DNA from: Anaerolineaceae bacterium UBA3924
GTDB lineage: Bacteria > Chloroflexota > Anaerolineae > Anaerolineales > Anaerolineaceae
Reading direction: 5' to 3'
DNA: 28,783 nucleotides
NCBI GenBank assembly: GCA_002385985.1
Contig: DGEO01000016.1
Coordinates: 46,921 to 75,703 of the forward strand
Numbering within the stretch: position 1 is the first letter of the stretch; each line of letters starts with the position of its first letter. A program made the translations under genes and the position numbers. The notes under the pieces were generated by a model that searched no databases, had not been told where the DNA came from, and worked only from the letters and a program-made list of their open reading frames with translations. Below, in pieces: positions 8,111 to 15,181 of this stretch.

Positions 8111-11100
8111 CTAGGGGCTGCACAGGGCGGTGCCCGAATCGGTGAAGGTGCCGCCGGCCACGGGGACGAACTCCCAGTGGTAGTAGCCGGGGCCGAGGGT
8201 CAGCTTGAGCACGCCGTGGGTGTTGTCGTTGCGCGCCTCGACATTGGGGGCGGGTGCGCCGTCAAAGCTGCTCAGCCGGCCCCCGCCGGTGCCGACGATG
8301 AACTGGCGGATGCCGCGCTCCAGGTCCAGCTGGCCGGAGGGGGTCTGCGGGGCGAAGCGCTCGTAGTGGTGGCGGTGGCCGCTGATCACAATCTCCGCAC
8401 CGGCGTTGTAGAGCGGGTTCCAGAAATCGACCAGGTCATCATCGCCGCGGTTGGAGCTAAACAGCGGCTCGTGGTGGATGGCCAGGATACACTGGTTGGG
8501 ATGGGCAGCCAGGTCGGCGGCCAGCCACTGGCCCTGCGGCGAGTTCGGCCCGCAGCCGCCCACCTCGGAGCAGTTGGAGTTGAGGGCGATGATGTGCCAG
8601 GCGCCCAGGTCGTAGCTGTAGTAGCCTTTGGCCGGGTCGCCCGCGGCGGCCCCGAAGTAGTTGAAGTAGGCCGACGCGCCCGGGGTGTCGTAGTCACCGT
8701 CGCCGAGCACCGGGCGGGTGCGGTCCCTGTGCCGGCCCCAGGTGGGCTCGTAGCAGTCGGCAAAGTCAGACGCCGAGCTGGCGGGGTAGGCGTGATCGCC
8801 CGCGGTGAAGACCGTCCCGGGGATCTGGTCCAGCAGCTGGGCGGTCAGCTCGTCACCGTTGCGGGTGCAGTCGGCGATGTCCCCCGCGCCAACCAGGATC
8901 ACCTCGCCGGCCGAGGAGGTCGGCTGGGTCGTCGGGCTGGGCGAAGGCGTGAAGGTGGGCGTGTGCGTGGCCGTCGGGCCGGAGGGACCGGACCCGCCGG
9001 TGCCGGTGCGGATGACCAGCTGCGGGCGCTGCGCGGCGGCGCCCTCGCGGGAGACGAAGCTCACCCCGCTGGTGGAGTCGGCGATGAGCACGAAGTTGTA
9101 CTCGCCGTTTCCGGTGACCGCGCCGGTCAGGTCATATTCCGCCCAGGTGTTGGGGGAGGCGGCGCCGATGTTGGCCAGCGGGCCGGAGGTGGCCGCCGGT
9201 CTGTTGTTCCAGGTGATGGTGTTTTCCGCCCAGGACCCGTCGGTGAAGTGGATGGCCGGGCCGTTGGAGGTGCCGTTGCGCACATACAGCAGCAGCGTGA
9301 CGCTCTCCACCGGTCCGCTCAGCCCGGTCACATTGAAGCGGATGTAGGACTGCTCGCCGGGGTCGTCCACGTCCAGCCGGTCCACCGAGCCGTAGTTGGT
9401 GGTCGGGTTGGTCTGGCGCACGCGGGCGTCGGCCACCGGGCTGAAGGTCAGGCTGCTGACCACCGGGGTGATCGTGGGGGTGAGGGTGGGAGTGAAGGTG
9501 GACGTCGGCGTGAAGGTGTTGGTCGGCGTGAAGGTCGCGGTGAAGGTCGGCGAGGGGCCGGCGGTGGGCGAGAGCGTGGCGGTGGGGGTGAAGGTGGACG
9601 TCGGCGGCGGGCCGGAGGTCGGCGAGGAAGTGACTGTCGGCGCCGGGCCGGAAGCGACGGTCAGCACCAGCTGCGGTCGCTGGGCGGCGCTGCCTTCCTT
9701 TGAGGTGAAGGTCACCCCGTCCGTCGAATCGCCGATGAGCACAAAGTTGTACTCGCCGTTCCCGGTGATGGCCGAGGTCAGGTTGTACTCCACCCAGCCG
9801 CCCGCGGAGATGGCGCCCAGGTTGCCCAGCGCGCCGCCGATCGCGGCCGGTTTATTGTTCCAGGTGATGGCGTTTTCCGCCCAGCCGCCGGAGGTCAGGT
9901 AGATGGCCGGGCCGTTTGAAGAGCCGTTGGTCACCCACAGCCGCAGCACGGCGGACTGCACCGTGCCGTTCACGCCGCTCACGGTGAAGCGTATGAAGGA
10001 CTGCTCACCGCTGGAGTCCACATCCAGCTTCGATTTGGTGCCGTAGTTGTTGTCGGGCGTGTTCGAAGCAACTTTGGCGTCCGCCGCGGCCCCGAAGGTC
10101 AGCTGCGTGGTGACGGGCGTGGGCGAGGGCGTCAGCGTCGGCGTGAAGGTGCTGGTGGGGGTGAAGGTATTGGTCGGGGTAAAGGTGTTGGTCGGCGTGA
10201 AGGTCGGGGTGAAGGTCGGCGAGGGGCCGGTGGTGGGCGAGAGCGTGGGCGTGAAGGTGGCCGTGGCGGTGAAGGTCGGGGACGGGGTCAGCGTGTGGGT
10301 CGGGGTGCTGGTGGCGGTGAAGGTGGCCGTCGGGCCAACGGCATAGGAGACCACCAGCTGCGGCCGCTGGGCGGCCGTGCCCTCTTTGGAGGTAAAGGTG
10401 ACCCCGTCGGAGGAGTCGCCGATGAGCACGAAGTTGTAGGTGCCGTTCCCGGTGATCACCGGGGTCAGGTTGTATTCCACCCAGGTGCCGGCGGTGACGC
10501 TGCCCAGGTTGTCAATGGCGCCGCCGATCGCGGGCGGTTTATTGTTCCAGGTGATGGTGTTCTCGGCCCAGGAGCCGTCGGTCAGGTAGATGCCGGGGGC
10601 GTTGGAGGAGCCGTTGGTCACCCACAGCCGCAGCACGGCGGACTGCACCGGGCCGTTCACCCCGCTGACGGTCAGGCGGATGTAGGACTGCTCGCCGCCG
10701 GTGTCCACGTCCAGTTTGGAGGTGGAGCCGTAGTTGTTGTTCGGGTTGGCCTGGTCCACGCGGGCGTCCGCCGCCGCGCCAAAGGTCAGCTGGGTGGTGA
10801 CCGGCGGGGGCGAAGCGGTGAAGGTGGGCGTGAAGGTGTTCGTGGGGGTGAAGGTGTTCGTTGGCGTGAAGGTATTGGTCGGGGTGAAGGTATTCGTCGG
10901 GGTAAACGTGGCTGTGTTGGTGTTCGTGGGCGTGAAGGTATTTGTAGGCGTAAAGGTATTGGTCGGTGTGAACGTATTCGTCGGCGTGAAGGTGTTGGTG
11001 GGCGTGTTGGTGTTGGTCGCGGTGTTGGTCGGCGTGTTCGTGTTGGTCGCGGTCGCCGTGGCCGTGGGGCTGGGCGTGCGGGTGGGCGTGGAGGTCGAAG

Positions 11101-12844
11101 TCGGCGTGGCGGTGGGGCCGCCGGAGGGTTCGCCCAGAGCCACCTCAAAGACCTTACCGTCGTTTTCGTTGGGGTCCGAGTCGTTGTCCACCCCGCGGGC
11201 GGCAATGTAGATGCTCAGCTCGGCAGGGTTGTTGGAGCTGGGGCCGATGGCCAGCCCGGAAGGCCGGCGGGCGTCGATCCCGGCGATGTTGATGATGCGG
11301 ATCAGCTGGCCGGTGGTGGTGAACTCAAACAGCGAGCGGGCCGGCCGGCCCACCCCGTAGAGCGTGCCGGTGTTGGGGTTGAAGGCCAGCCCTTCGGGGT
11401 CGTCCAGCCCGAAGGCCAGGGTGTCGAAGCTGGTGAAAATATCGTCGCCGCCGCCGTCAAAGCGGCCGTTCGGGCCGGGCAGCACGCGGTAGACCTCGCG
11501 GTTGACCCCGTCCACAATGTAGAGCACCCCGGCAGGGTCATAGGCCAGCCCCTCGGGGTCCATCGAGCCGTAGGGGGCGGTGCGGAAGGACGAGACGGAG
11601 TCGTCGCCGGAGCCGTAGATGCCGTCCGGACCGGGGTTGAGGATGTAGACCATGCGCGTGCCGGTGTCGTCACTGACGAACAGGTGCCCGGTGGCCGGGT
11701 CCACGTCCAGCCCGACCGGCTCATCGGACCAGGGCAGTGAGGTGAACGAGCGAATCAGCCCGCCGCCGGGGGCCGCCTCGAACATGTTGGCCCCGGCGTA
11801 GATGTCCATTTCGTCCACTTCGCCGTCCGAGATAATCAGCCTGCCGCTCGCCGGCAGATAGACGATTCCAGAGGGGTCCGGGCTGGGCGGGATAAATTTG
11901 GAGGTGTCCATGGCGTGCACGAGCGTGCCGGCCGCCGCAAGTGCGGCAAAGGTTTGCTCGGCCTGAAGCGAAAAGGAGAACTCCAGGATGCGCCCGGTGG
12001 TCGGCTCTCCTTCCTGTCCCATATCGGTGATGTACAGCCCGAACTCATCCGGGTCGTCGGTCATGTCGCCGGTGGGGGCAAAGACCATGCCCTGCGGGCT
12101 GCGCAGGCGGAACTCGGAGAGATCGCGCACGGCCAGGGTGCGGCCGGCCTGGTCCAGCTCATAGAGCAGCTGGCCGGCCAGCGCGTGCAGGCGCCCGGTG
12201 GAGGGGTCCAGCGCCAGGCCGCTCAGGTCGCTCAGCCCGGTGAGGGGTGTGGCGGAGATCTGCGCGCCGTCCACCGTGCCGTCCGCTTCGGGGATCACCC
12301 GCACCAGGCGGGGGCCGGCGGCGTCCACGAAGAACAGGTCGCCGGTCTCCGGGTCGACCGTCAGTCCGCGGGGGTCCTGCAGCCCAAAGTGGCGCGCGCT
12401 GTGCCGGGTGAGCGTGGCCGGGTCGAGCGAGCCGTCGGCGCGGGCGCGCACCTCGATCAGGTGGTTGTTGGGGGACTGGAAGATCAGCAGCCGGTCGCGC
12501 AGCGGGTCGTAGGCCATCAGGCGCGGGTCGCGGATCTGGGCGGCGATGCGGGTTGCGCCGGTCCGCTGGGCGAAGACCGAGATGCGCACCATGTCGGTGT
12601 TCGGCTGGCCGCGCCGGGTGCCGTCCATCATATGGAAGAGGTTGGCGCGCGGGGAATAGGCCAGCCCGGCCGGGTGGGCGACGCCGGTGTCGTCCATCTC
12701 CAGCACCCGGGCCTGTTTAATATAGGCCGGGGCGGGCTGGGCCAGCGCCGGGGCGGCCCCGGTCAGCAGCGGCAGCACCAGGCTGACCAGCATCACCGCC
12801 ACCAGCGCCATGGAGATTTTTCTGGAATGAAGATGAAGTTTCAT
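8111..12844 (-). CDS. Giant secreted mosaic protein: beta-propeller, three DNRLRE/CBM96-like modules, metallophosphoesterase-like C-terminus
   Basis: I choose ATG 12844 (GGAG six bases upstream; signal peptide MKLHLHSRK followed by a hydrophobic stretch ending near ALAQP), giving 1577 residues; the frame is open to 13018 without support. Order: NHL/SMP-30-like propeller (~40-570) with repeated L-x-YDP and GLAxDPxTG strands; TPTNTF linker (~575-680); DNRLRE 1 (~681-833); linker; DNRLRE 2 (~910-1063); linker; DNRLRE 3 (~1126-1281); short linker; calcineurin-like phosphoesterase (~1310-1577) with GDIADC, AGDHAYP, HHEPL and GHRHHYERF. The phosphoesterase GNHD motif reads GDGD (about residue 1379), losing the metal-bridging Asn and catalytic His, so activity is doubtful. 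The DNRLRE modules share SWAENTITWNNxP and are probably carbohydrate-binding. It lies 26 bases upstream of the fusion enzyme, so is likely first in the operon and exported. Confidence 0.85.
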   Translation of the reverse strand: MKLHLHSRKISMALVAVMLVSLVLPLLTGAAPALAQPAPAYIKQARVLEMDDTGVAHPAGLAYSPRANLFHMMDGTRRGQPNTDMVRISVFAQRTGATRIAAQIRDPRLMAYDPLRDRLLIFQSPNNHLIEVRARADGSLDPATLTRHSARHFGLQDPRGLTVDPETGDLFFVDAAGPRLVRVIPEADGTVDGAQISATPLTGLSDLSGLALDPSTGRLHALAGQLLYELDQAGRTLAVRDLSEFRLRSPQGMVFAPTGDMTDDPDEFGLYITDMGQEGEPTTGRILEFSFSLQAEQTFAALAAAGTLVHAMDTSKFIPPSPDPSGIVYLPASGRLIISDGEVDEMDIYAGANMFEAAPGGGLIRSFTSLPWSDEPVGLDVDPATGHLFVSDDTGTRMVYILNPGPDGIYGSGDDSVSSFRTAPYGSMDPEGLAYDPAGVLYIVDGVNREVYRVLPGPNGRFDGGGDDIFTSFDTLAFGLDDPEGLAFNPNTGTLYGVGRPARSLFEFTTTGQLIRIINIAGIDARRPSGLAIGPSSNNPAELSIYIAARGVDNDSDPNENDGKVFEVALGEPSGGPTATPTSTSTPTRTPSPTATATATNTNTPTNTATNTNTPTNTFTPTNTFTPTNTFTPTNTFTPTNTNTATFTPTNTFTPTNTFTPTNTFTPTNTFTPTFTASPPPVTTQLTFGAAADARVDQANPNNNYGSTSKLDVDTGGEQSYIRLTVSGVNGPVQSAVLRLWVTNGSSNAPGIYLTDGSWAENTITWNNKPPAIGGAIDNLGSVTAGTWVEYNLTPVITGNGTYNFVLIGDSSDGVTFTSKEGTAAQRPQLVVSYAVGPTATFTATSTPTHTLTPSPTFTATATFTPTLSPTTGPSPTFTPTFTPTNTFTPTNTFTPTSTFTPTLTPSPTPVTTQLTFGAAADAKVASNTPDNNYGTKSKLDVDSSGEQSFIRFTVSGVNGTVQSAVLRLWVTNGSSNGPAIYLTSGGWAENAITWNNKPAAIGGALGNLGAISAGGWVEYNLTSAITGNGEYNFVLIGDSTDGVTFTSKEGSAAQRPQLVLTVASGPAPTVTSSPTSGPPPTSTFTPTATLSPTAGPSPTFTATFTPTNTFTPTSTFTPTLTPTITPVVSSLTFSPVADARVRQTNPTTNYGSVDRLDVDDPGEQSYIRFNVTGLSGPVESVTLLLYVRNGTSNGPAIHFTDGSWAENTITWNNRPAATSGPLANIGAASPNTWAEYDLTGAVTGNGEYNFVLIADSTSGVSFVSREGAAAQRPQLVIRTGTGGSGPSGPTATHTPTFTPSPSPTTQPTSSAGEVILVGAGDIADCTRNGDELTAQLLDQIPGTVFTAGDHAYPASSASDFADCYEPTWGRHRDRTRPVLGDGDYDTPGASAYFNYFGAAAGDPAKGYYSYDLGAWHIIALNSNCSEVGGCGPNSPQGQWLAADLAAHPNQCILAIHHEPLFSSNRGDDDLVDFWNPLYNAGAEIVISGHRHHYERFAPQTPSGQLDLERGIRQFIVGTGGGRLSSFDGAPAPNVEARNDNTHGVLKLTLGPGYYHWEFVPVAGGTFTDSGTALCSP
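8932..11125. repeat. Tandem TPT-linker repeats and three long DNRLRE-encoding direct repeats
   Basis: Linkers at about 10802-11125, 10118-10338, 9464-9650 and 8932-8990 are degenerate 18-base tandem repeats encoding TPTNTF-like units. Between them, three direct repeats of about 460 bases (about 10340-10800, 9655-10115 and 9000-9465) encode the DNRLRE modules. The first two are visibly closer to each other than to the third. The linkers are low-complexity coding repeats in frame with the host gene, likely prone to copy-number change; they are not a CRISPR array. Confidence 0.85.
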
Positions 12845-13149
12845 AGCTGCTCCAATAACCTGACAATAAGGCCGGGCTCGCCCCGCCTTCAGGTGCGACG
12901 GGGTCACCGAGGCGCGCTCCGCCCCTCCGACATGCCCGCGGACTGCCGGGGAATAAATCGTCTCGCCGGAATACGTCTCTCCGGCGACTTCCAGCGGTGC
13001 GCGGAAGGCGGCCTGCACTGGCTATAATGAAAGCGGCGGAGCGAGATACGGCGAAAGCGCCCAACACCGTTGGGTTCTGCATCCGTCCATACGTCTCGTT
13101 TTCCAGGCGTCGGTATGGACGGCGAACGTTCAAGCTCTGTCCAACTCAA

Positions 13150-13182
13150 GATGCCAGGCGCCGCTTCAGGCTGCCTGGCATC
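13150..13182. repeat. Inverted repeat (10-bp arms) in the operon leader
   Basis: GATGCCAGGC (13150-13159) pairs perfectly with GCCTGGCATC (13173-13182) around a 13-base loop. No T-run follows on either strand, so it does not look like a standard intrinsic terminator; it may be an RNA hairpin in the leader or an operator. Confidence 0.5.
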
Positions 13183-13372
13183 AAGCGTTTAACCATGACT
13201 GTCCATCGGTAAATCCATGCCTCCTCCCGATTCTCATCCGCCCTGATTGAGGTGAAGGCGCGGTCCGCAGATAAAAGGTTATGCGCCCGCCGGTCGGTTT
13301 CCCCTGGTGGGGCGGCCAGGCGGGCTGATCACCACTTGCAGAAAAAAGATCCTTCCACTGGTCTCCCGTACT

Positions 13373-13388
13373 CACCTAATCATAGGTG
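13373..13388. promoter_or_regulatory. Palindrome CACCTA-N4-TAGGTG, possible NarL-type binding site
   Basis: The arms are perfect 6-bp inverted repeats with a 4-base spacer, and the site can be read as two heptamers 2 bases apart, the spacing used by NarL-family regulators. It lies between the NarL-type response regulator gene and the operon, just downstream of the possible promoter. Binding by that regulator is inference. Confidence 0.4.
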
Positions 13389-13406
13389 CCCGCAGAGCGT
13401 ATGGCA

Positions 13407-13434
13407 ATAATCTTTTCTGAACACAATTGTTTAA
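13407..13434 (-). promoter_or_regulatory. Possible promoter for the polysaccharide operon
   Basis: On the minus strand, TTAAAC (13434-13429) is followed after 16 bases by GATTAT (13412-13407), within the only AT-rich patch between the response regulator stop and the giant protein. The match to sigma-70 consensus is partial (3/6 and 4/6), so this is a weak call. Confidence 0.3.
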
Positions 13435-13513
13435 TCTCGGACTATTTCTCCGCCGGTGATCTAATCCACCGGGGCGCGGCAGGATTAACCGCCCGCGGGC
13501 GTCTACAGGCGGT

Positions 13514-14212
13514 CTAGTGGCGGCCGTTGCCCGGCCCCGCGGCCAGACCGGCGCGCTGCGGCTCGGGCAGGTGCGCCAGCGAAAGGCGCGAGGCCAGGGC
13601 CGCGGCTTCGCGGCGGTTTTTCAGCTTGAGCTTGACCAGGATGTTGTGCACGTAAACCCGCACCGTGTTTTCGGAGAGGGTCATGCGCCTGGCGATCTCC
13701 CGGTTGGAAAGCTGCGCGGCCAGCAGGCCGAGCACCTCGCGCTCTCGGTAGGTCAGCCCGTCCGGGCCGGGAAGCGGGTTGACCTGAGATGAGCTGGTGC
13801 GGGCCAGCTCGTCGACCAGCACCCCCACCAGCTGGCGGGGAACGATGACCTCGCCGCGGGCCGCCGCGCGCAGGGCGGAGAGCATCATCGGCCGGGAGAT
13901 GGTTTTGGGCAGCACGCCGCGCGCGCCGTGGTAGACCGCCTCGACAAAGCAGCCCGGAGACAGGTCGTTGAAAAGCACAATGAACTGCACCTCCGGCAGG
14001 CGGGAGAGCACCGCGCGCATGGCGCGCAGGCCCTGGTCGCCCTCCAGCTCGCAGTCCATCAGCACCAGGTCGGGGCGGTGCTCGAGGGCCTGGGCCTGCA
14101 TCTCCTGAGCTGTACTGGCCTGGGCCACCACCTGCAGGTCCGGCTCGGACTGCAGCATGGCCAGCAGGCCGTCCCGGAAGAGAGCCAGATGTTCGGCGAT
14201 CAGGATGTTCAT
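13514..14212 (-). CDS. NarL/FixJ-family response regulator with atypical receiver
   Basis: This 232-residue protein has a receiver domain (1-120) and a LuxR-type helix-turn-helix (153-208; LTYREREVLGLLA, then SNREIARRMTLSENTVRVYVHNILVKL). Asp53 (VLMDCEL) is the expected phosphorylation site and Lys103 is kept. The first acidic pair is Glu7-His8 instead of two acids, and the switch Ser/Thr position is Phe81, so Mg binding and phospho-signalling may be altered. The start ATG 14212 has AAGGGGG upstream. No histidine kinase is adjacent, so it is an orphan here. It should bind DNA as a dimer and may control the downstream operon, which lies on the same strand after 669 bases (inference). Confidence 0.9.
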   Translation of the reverse strand: MNILIAEHLALFRDGLLAMLQSEPDLQVVAQASTAQEMQAQALEHRPDLVLMDCELEGDQGLRAMRAVLSRLPEVQFIVLFNDLSPGCFVEAVYHGARGVLPKTISRPMMLSALRAAARGEVIVPRQLVGVLVDELARTSSSQVNPLPGPDGLTYREREVLGLLAAQLSNREIARRMTLSENTVRVYVHNILVKLKLKNRREAAALASRLSLAHLPEPQRAGLAAGPGNGRH

Positions 14213-14324
14213 GGCATCCCCCTTTCAGGCGAAACGACAGTCCCCGGGCGGGCGGCCGGATATGGCGGGCGCTCCGGGGTCCCGGGGCGGCGAGGTGTAC
14301 GGGAGATGCCAGGTGGTATGGCTT

Positions 14325-14352
14325 AGTATTGGGATTTAGCGGTGAAAGTCAA
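14325..14352 (-). promoter_or_regulatory. Probable promoter of the response regulator gene
   Basis: On the minus strand, TTGACT (14352-14347) and AATACT (14330-14325) are spaced by 16 bases, 5/6 and 4/6 matches to sigma-70 consensus. The leader would be about 105 bases. Direct repeats at 14356-14374 sit immediately upstream of the -35 element. Confidence 0.45.
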
Positions 14353-14355
14353 GCT

Positions 14356-14374
14356 TATTACCGCGCTATTACCG
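14356..14374. promoter_or_regulatory. Direct repeats TATTACCG x2 with 11-bp period, possible activator site
   Basis: TATTACCG occurs at 14356-14363 and 14367-14374, one helical turn apart, ending four bases from the -35 element of the response regulator promoter. This is the usual position of a transcription activator bound next to RNA polymerase. The protein is unknown. Confidence 0.4.
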
Positions 14375-14395
14375 AATTGTAAGGTGGGAGAGGGT

Positions 14396-14437
14396 GGATG
14401 GGTGGAAGACTCCCCTTCTCATTTAGAAAGGGGTCCA
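14396..14437. repeat. Intergenic hairpin repeat, copy 1 of a dispersed element
   Basis: It starts with GGATGGGTGGAAGACTCCCC (14396-14415), nearly identical to a stretch at 19188-19209. Here it also folds: GGGTGGA pairs with TCCACCC further on, with an inner CCCCTT/AAGGGG stem. It lies between the divergent regulator and MgtC-family genes. Confidence 0.5.
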
Positions 14438-14477
14438 CCCCCCATCAAGCTGCCAGAAGCGCCCCTGCGGCCGTCTC

Positions 14478-14486
14478 TGCTATACT
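14478..14486 (+). promoter_or_regulatory. Extended -10 promoter for the MgtC-family gene
   Basis: TGCTATACT is an extended -10 element (TGn plus TATACT). It ends 24 bases before the ATG at 14510, leaving a short leader that carries the ribosome site. No good -35 hexamer is present, as is common for extended -10 promoters. Confidence 0.45.
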
Positions 14487-14509
14487 GGCCTCAAAAGGAG
14501 GGGGCGATC

Positions 14510-15181
14510 ATGATCAGCGAAACCGATATTCTGCTGCGCCTGGTCATCGCCGCGGCGCTGGGCACGCTGGTGGGGCTGGAGCGCGAGCGCCACGACCAGC
14601 CGGCCGGGCTGCGCACCCACATGATCCTGGTGGTCGGGGCCACGCTGGCCATGTGCCTGTCGATCAATCTGGCCACCGGCTGGGCCGGCGATGCGCCCAA
14701 CGGCGACCCGGCCCGCCTGGCCGCGCAGGTGGTCTCCGGGATCGGCTTTCTGGGCGCGGGGGCCATTCTGCGCTACGGCACCTCGGTCAAGGGGCTGACC
14801 ACGGCCGCCTCGCTGTGGACCATGGCCGTGGTCGGGCTGTCGGTGGGGGCCGGGCACTTCCTCTCGGCGGCGGCCGCCACGGGCCTGCTGCTGATCATCC
14901 TCTCAATCATCAACCGGGTGGAAAAGCGCTCCATCGCCAGCTACGGCGAAATGCACGTCATCCTGCTGGCCAGTGACCGCCCCGACCTGGTGGAGCACGT
15001 GCGGGAGCGGCTCAAGCTGCGCCGCCGGCAGGTGTACTCCTTCTCCATGGAGAAGGATATCGACGCCGGCACCGTGGAGCTGGACTTTCTCGTCAAGCTC
15101 AAGGCAGGCGATTCGATCGAGGACCTGGTGGAGGAGATCGCCGGAGTGGAGGGCGTGCGGCGGGTGAAGATTCGGGAATAG
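14510..15181 (+). CDS. MgtC/SapB-family membrane protein
   Basis: The start is ATG 14510 with AGGAGGGGG just upstream, giving 223 residues; the longer frame from 14342 has no ribosome site and no family similarity. The N-terminal 140 residues carry four or five membrane helices with the MgtC signatures LLRLVIAAALGTLVGLERE, GLRTHMILVVGATLAM, and GIGFLGAGAI followed by a GLTTAASLWTMAVVGL helix. The C-terminal ~75 residues form a soluble ACT-like domain. MgtC proteins act in the inner membrane and are linked to growth at low Mg2+ and to control of F-type ATPase or membrane potential; they are not proven Mg2+ transporters. Its stop directly abuts the stop of the convergent peptidase gene with no spacer. 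Confidence 0.92.
   Translation: MISETDILLRLVIAAALGTLVGLERERHDQPAGLRTHMILVVGATLAMCLSINLATGWAGDAPNGDPARLAAQVVSGIGFLGAGAILRYGTSVKGLTTAASLWTMAVVGLSVGAGHFLSAAAATGLLLIILSIINRVEKRSIASYGEMHVILLASDRPDLVEHVRERLKLRRRQVYSFSMEKDIDAGTVELDFLVKLKAGDSIEDLVEEIAGVEGVRRVKIRE

Larger units (their letters stand above)
12845..13513. other. Gene-free region upstream of the polysaccharide operon
   Basis: No convincing protein gene was found in these 669 bases. Read on the minus strand it holds, in order: an AT-rich patch with a possible promoter (13407-13434), a 6+6 palindrome (13373-13388), a nine-codon open frame behind a strong ribosome-site-like sequence (13189-13218), a 10-bp hairpin (13150-13182) and a featureless stretch to the ribosome site of the giant protein. 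If the promoter is used, the operon has a leader of about 550 bases. Confidence 0.5.

Noticed and set aside
6135..8114. 659-codon plus-strand frame opposite the fusion enzyme
   Set aside because: Low-complexity composition, no ribosome site and no recognisable domain; the minus strand encodes two clear enzyme domains.
10800..11125. Short regular repeats resembling a CRISPR array
   Set aside because: The repeats are contiguous 18-base units in frame encoding TPTNTF with no unique spacers; they are a protein linker.
12845..13018. 58-codon upstream extension of the giant secreted protein
   Set aside because: It would bury the signal peptide; ATG 12844 has GGAG and a proper signal sequence directly after it.
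13023..13028. Perfect TATAAT on the plus strand
   Set aside because: No -35 element at proper spacing and no plausible plus-strand gene follows.
13150..13182. Hairpin considered as a rho-independent terminator
   Set aside because: No T-run follows on either strand, so it is listed only as an inverted repeat.
13181..13375. 64-codon minus-strand open frame upstream of the operon
   Set aside because: It starts with GTG without a ribosome site and crosses palindromes; no domain or coding signal.
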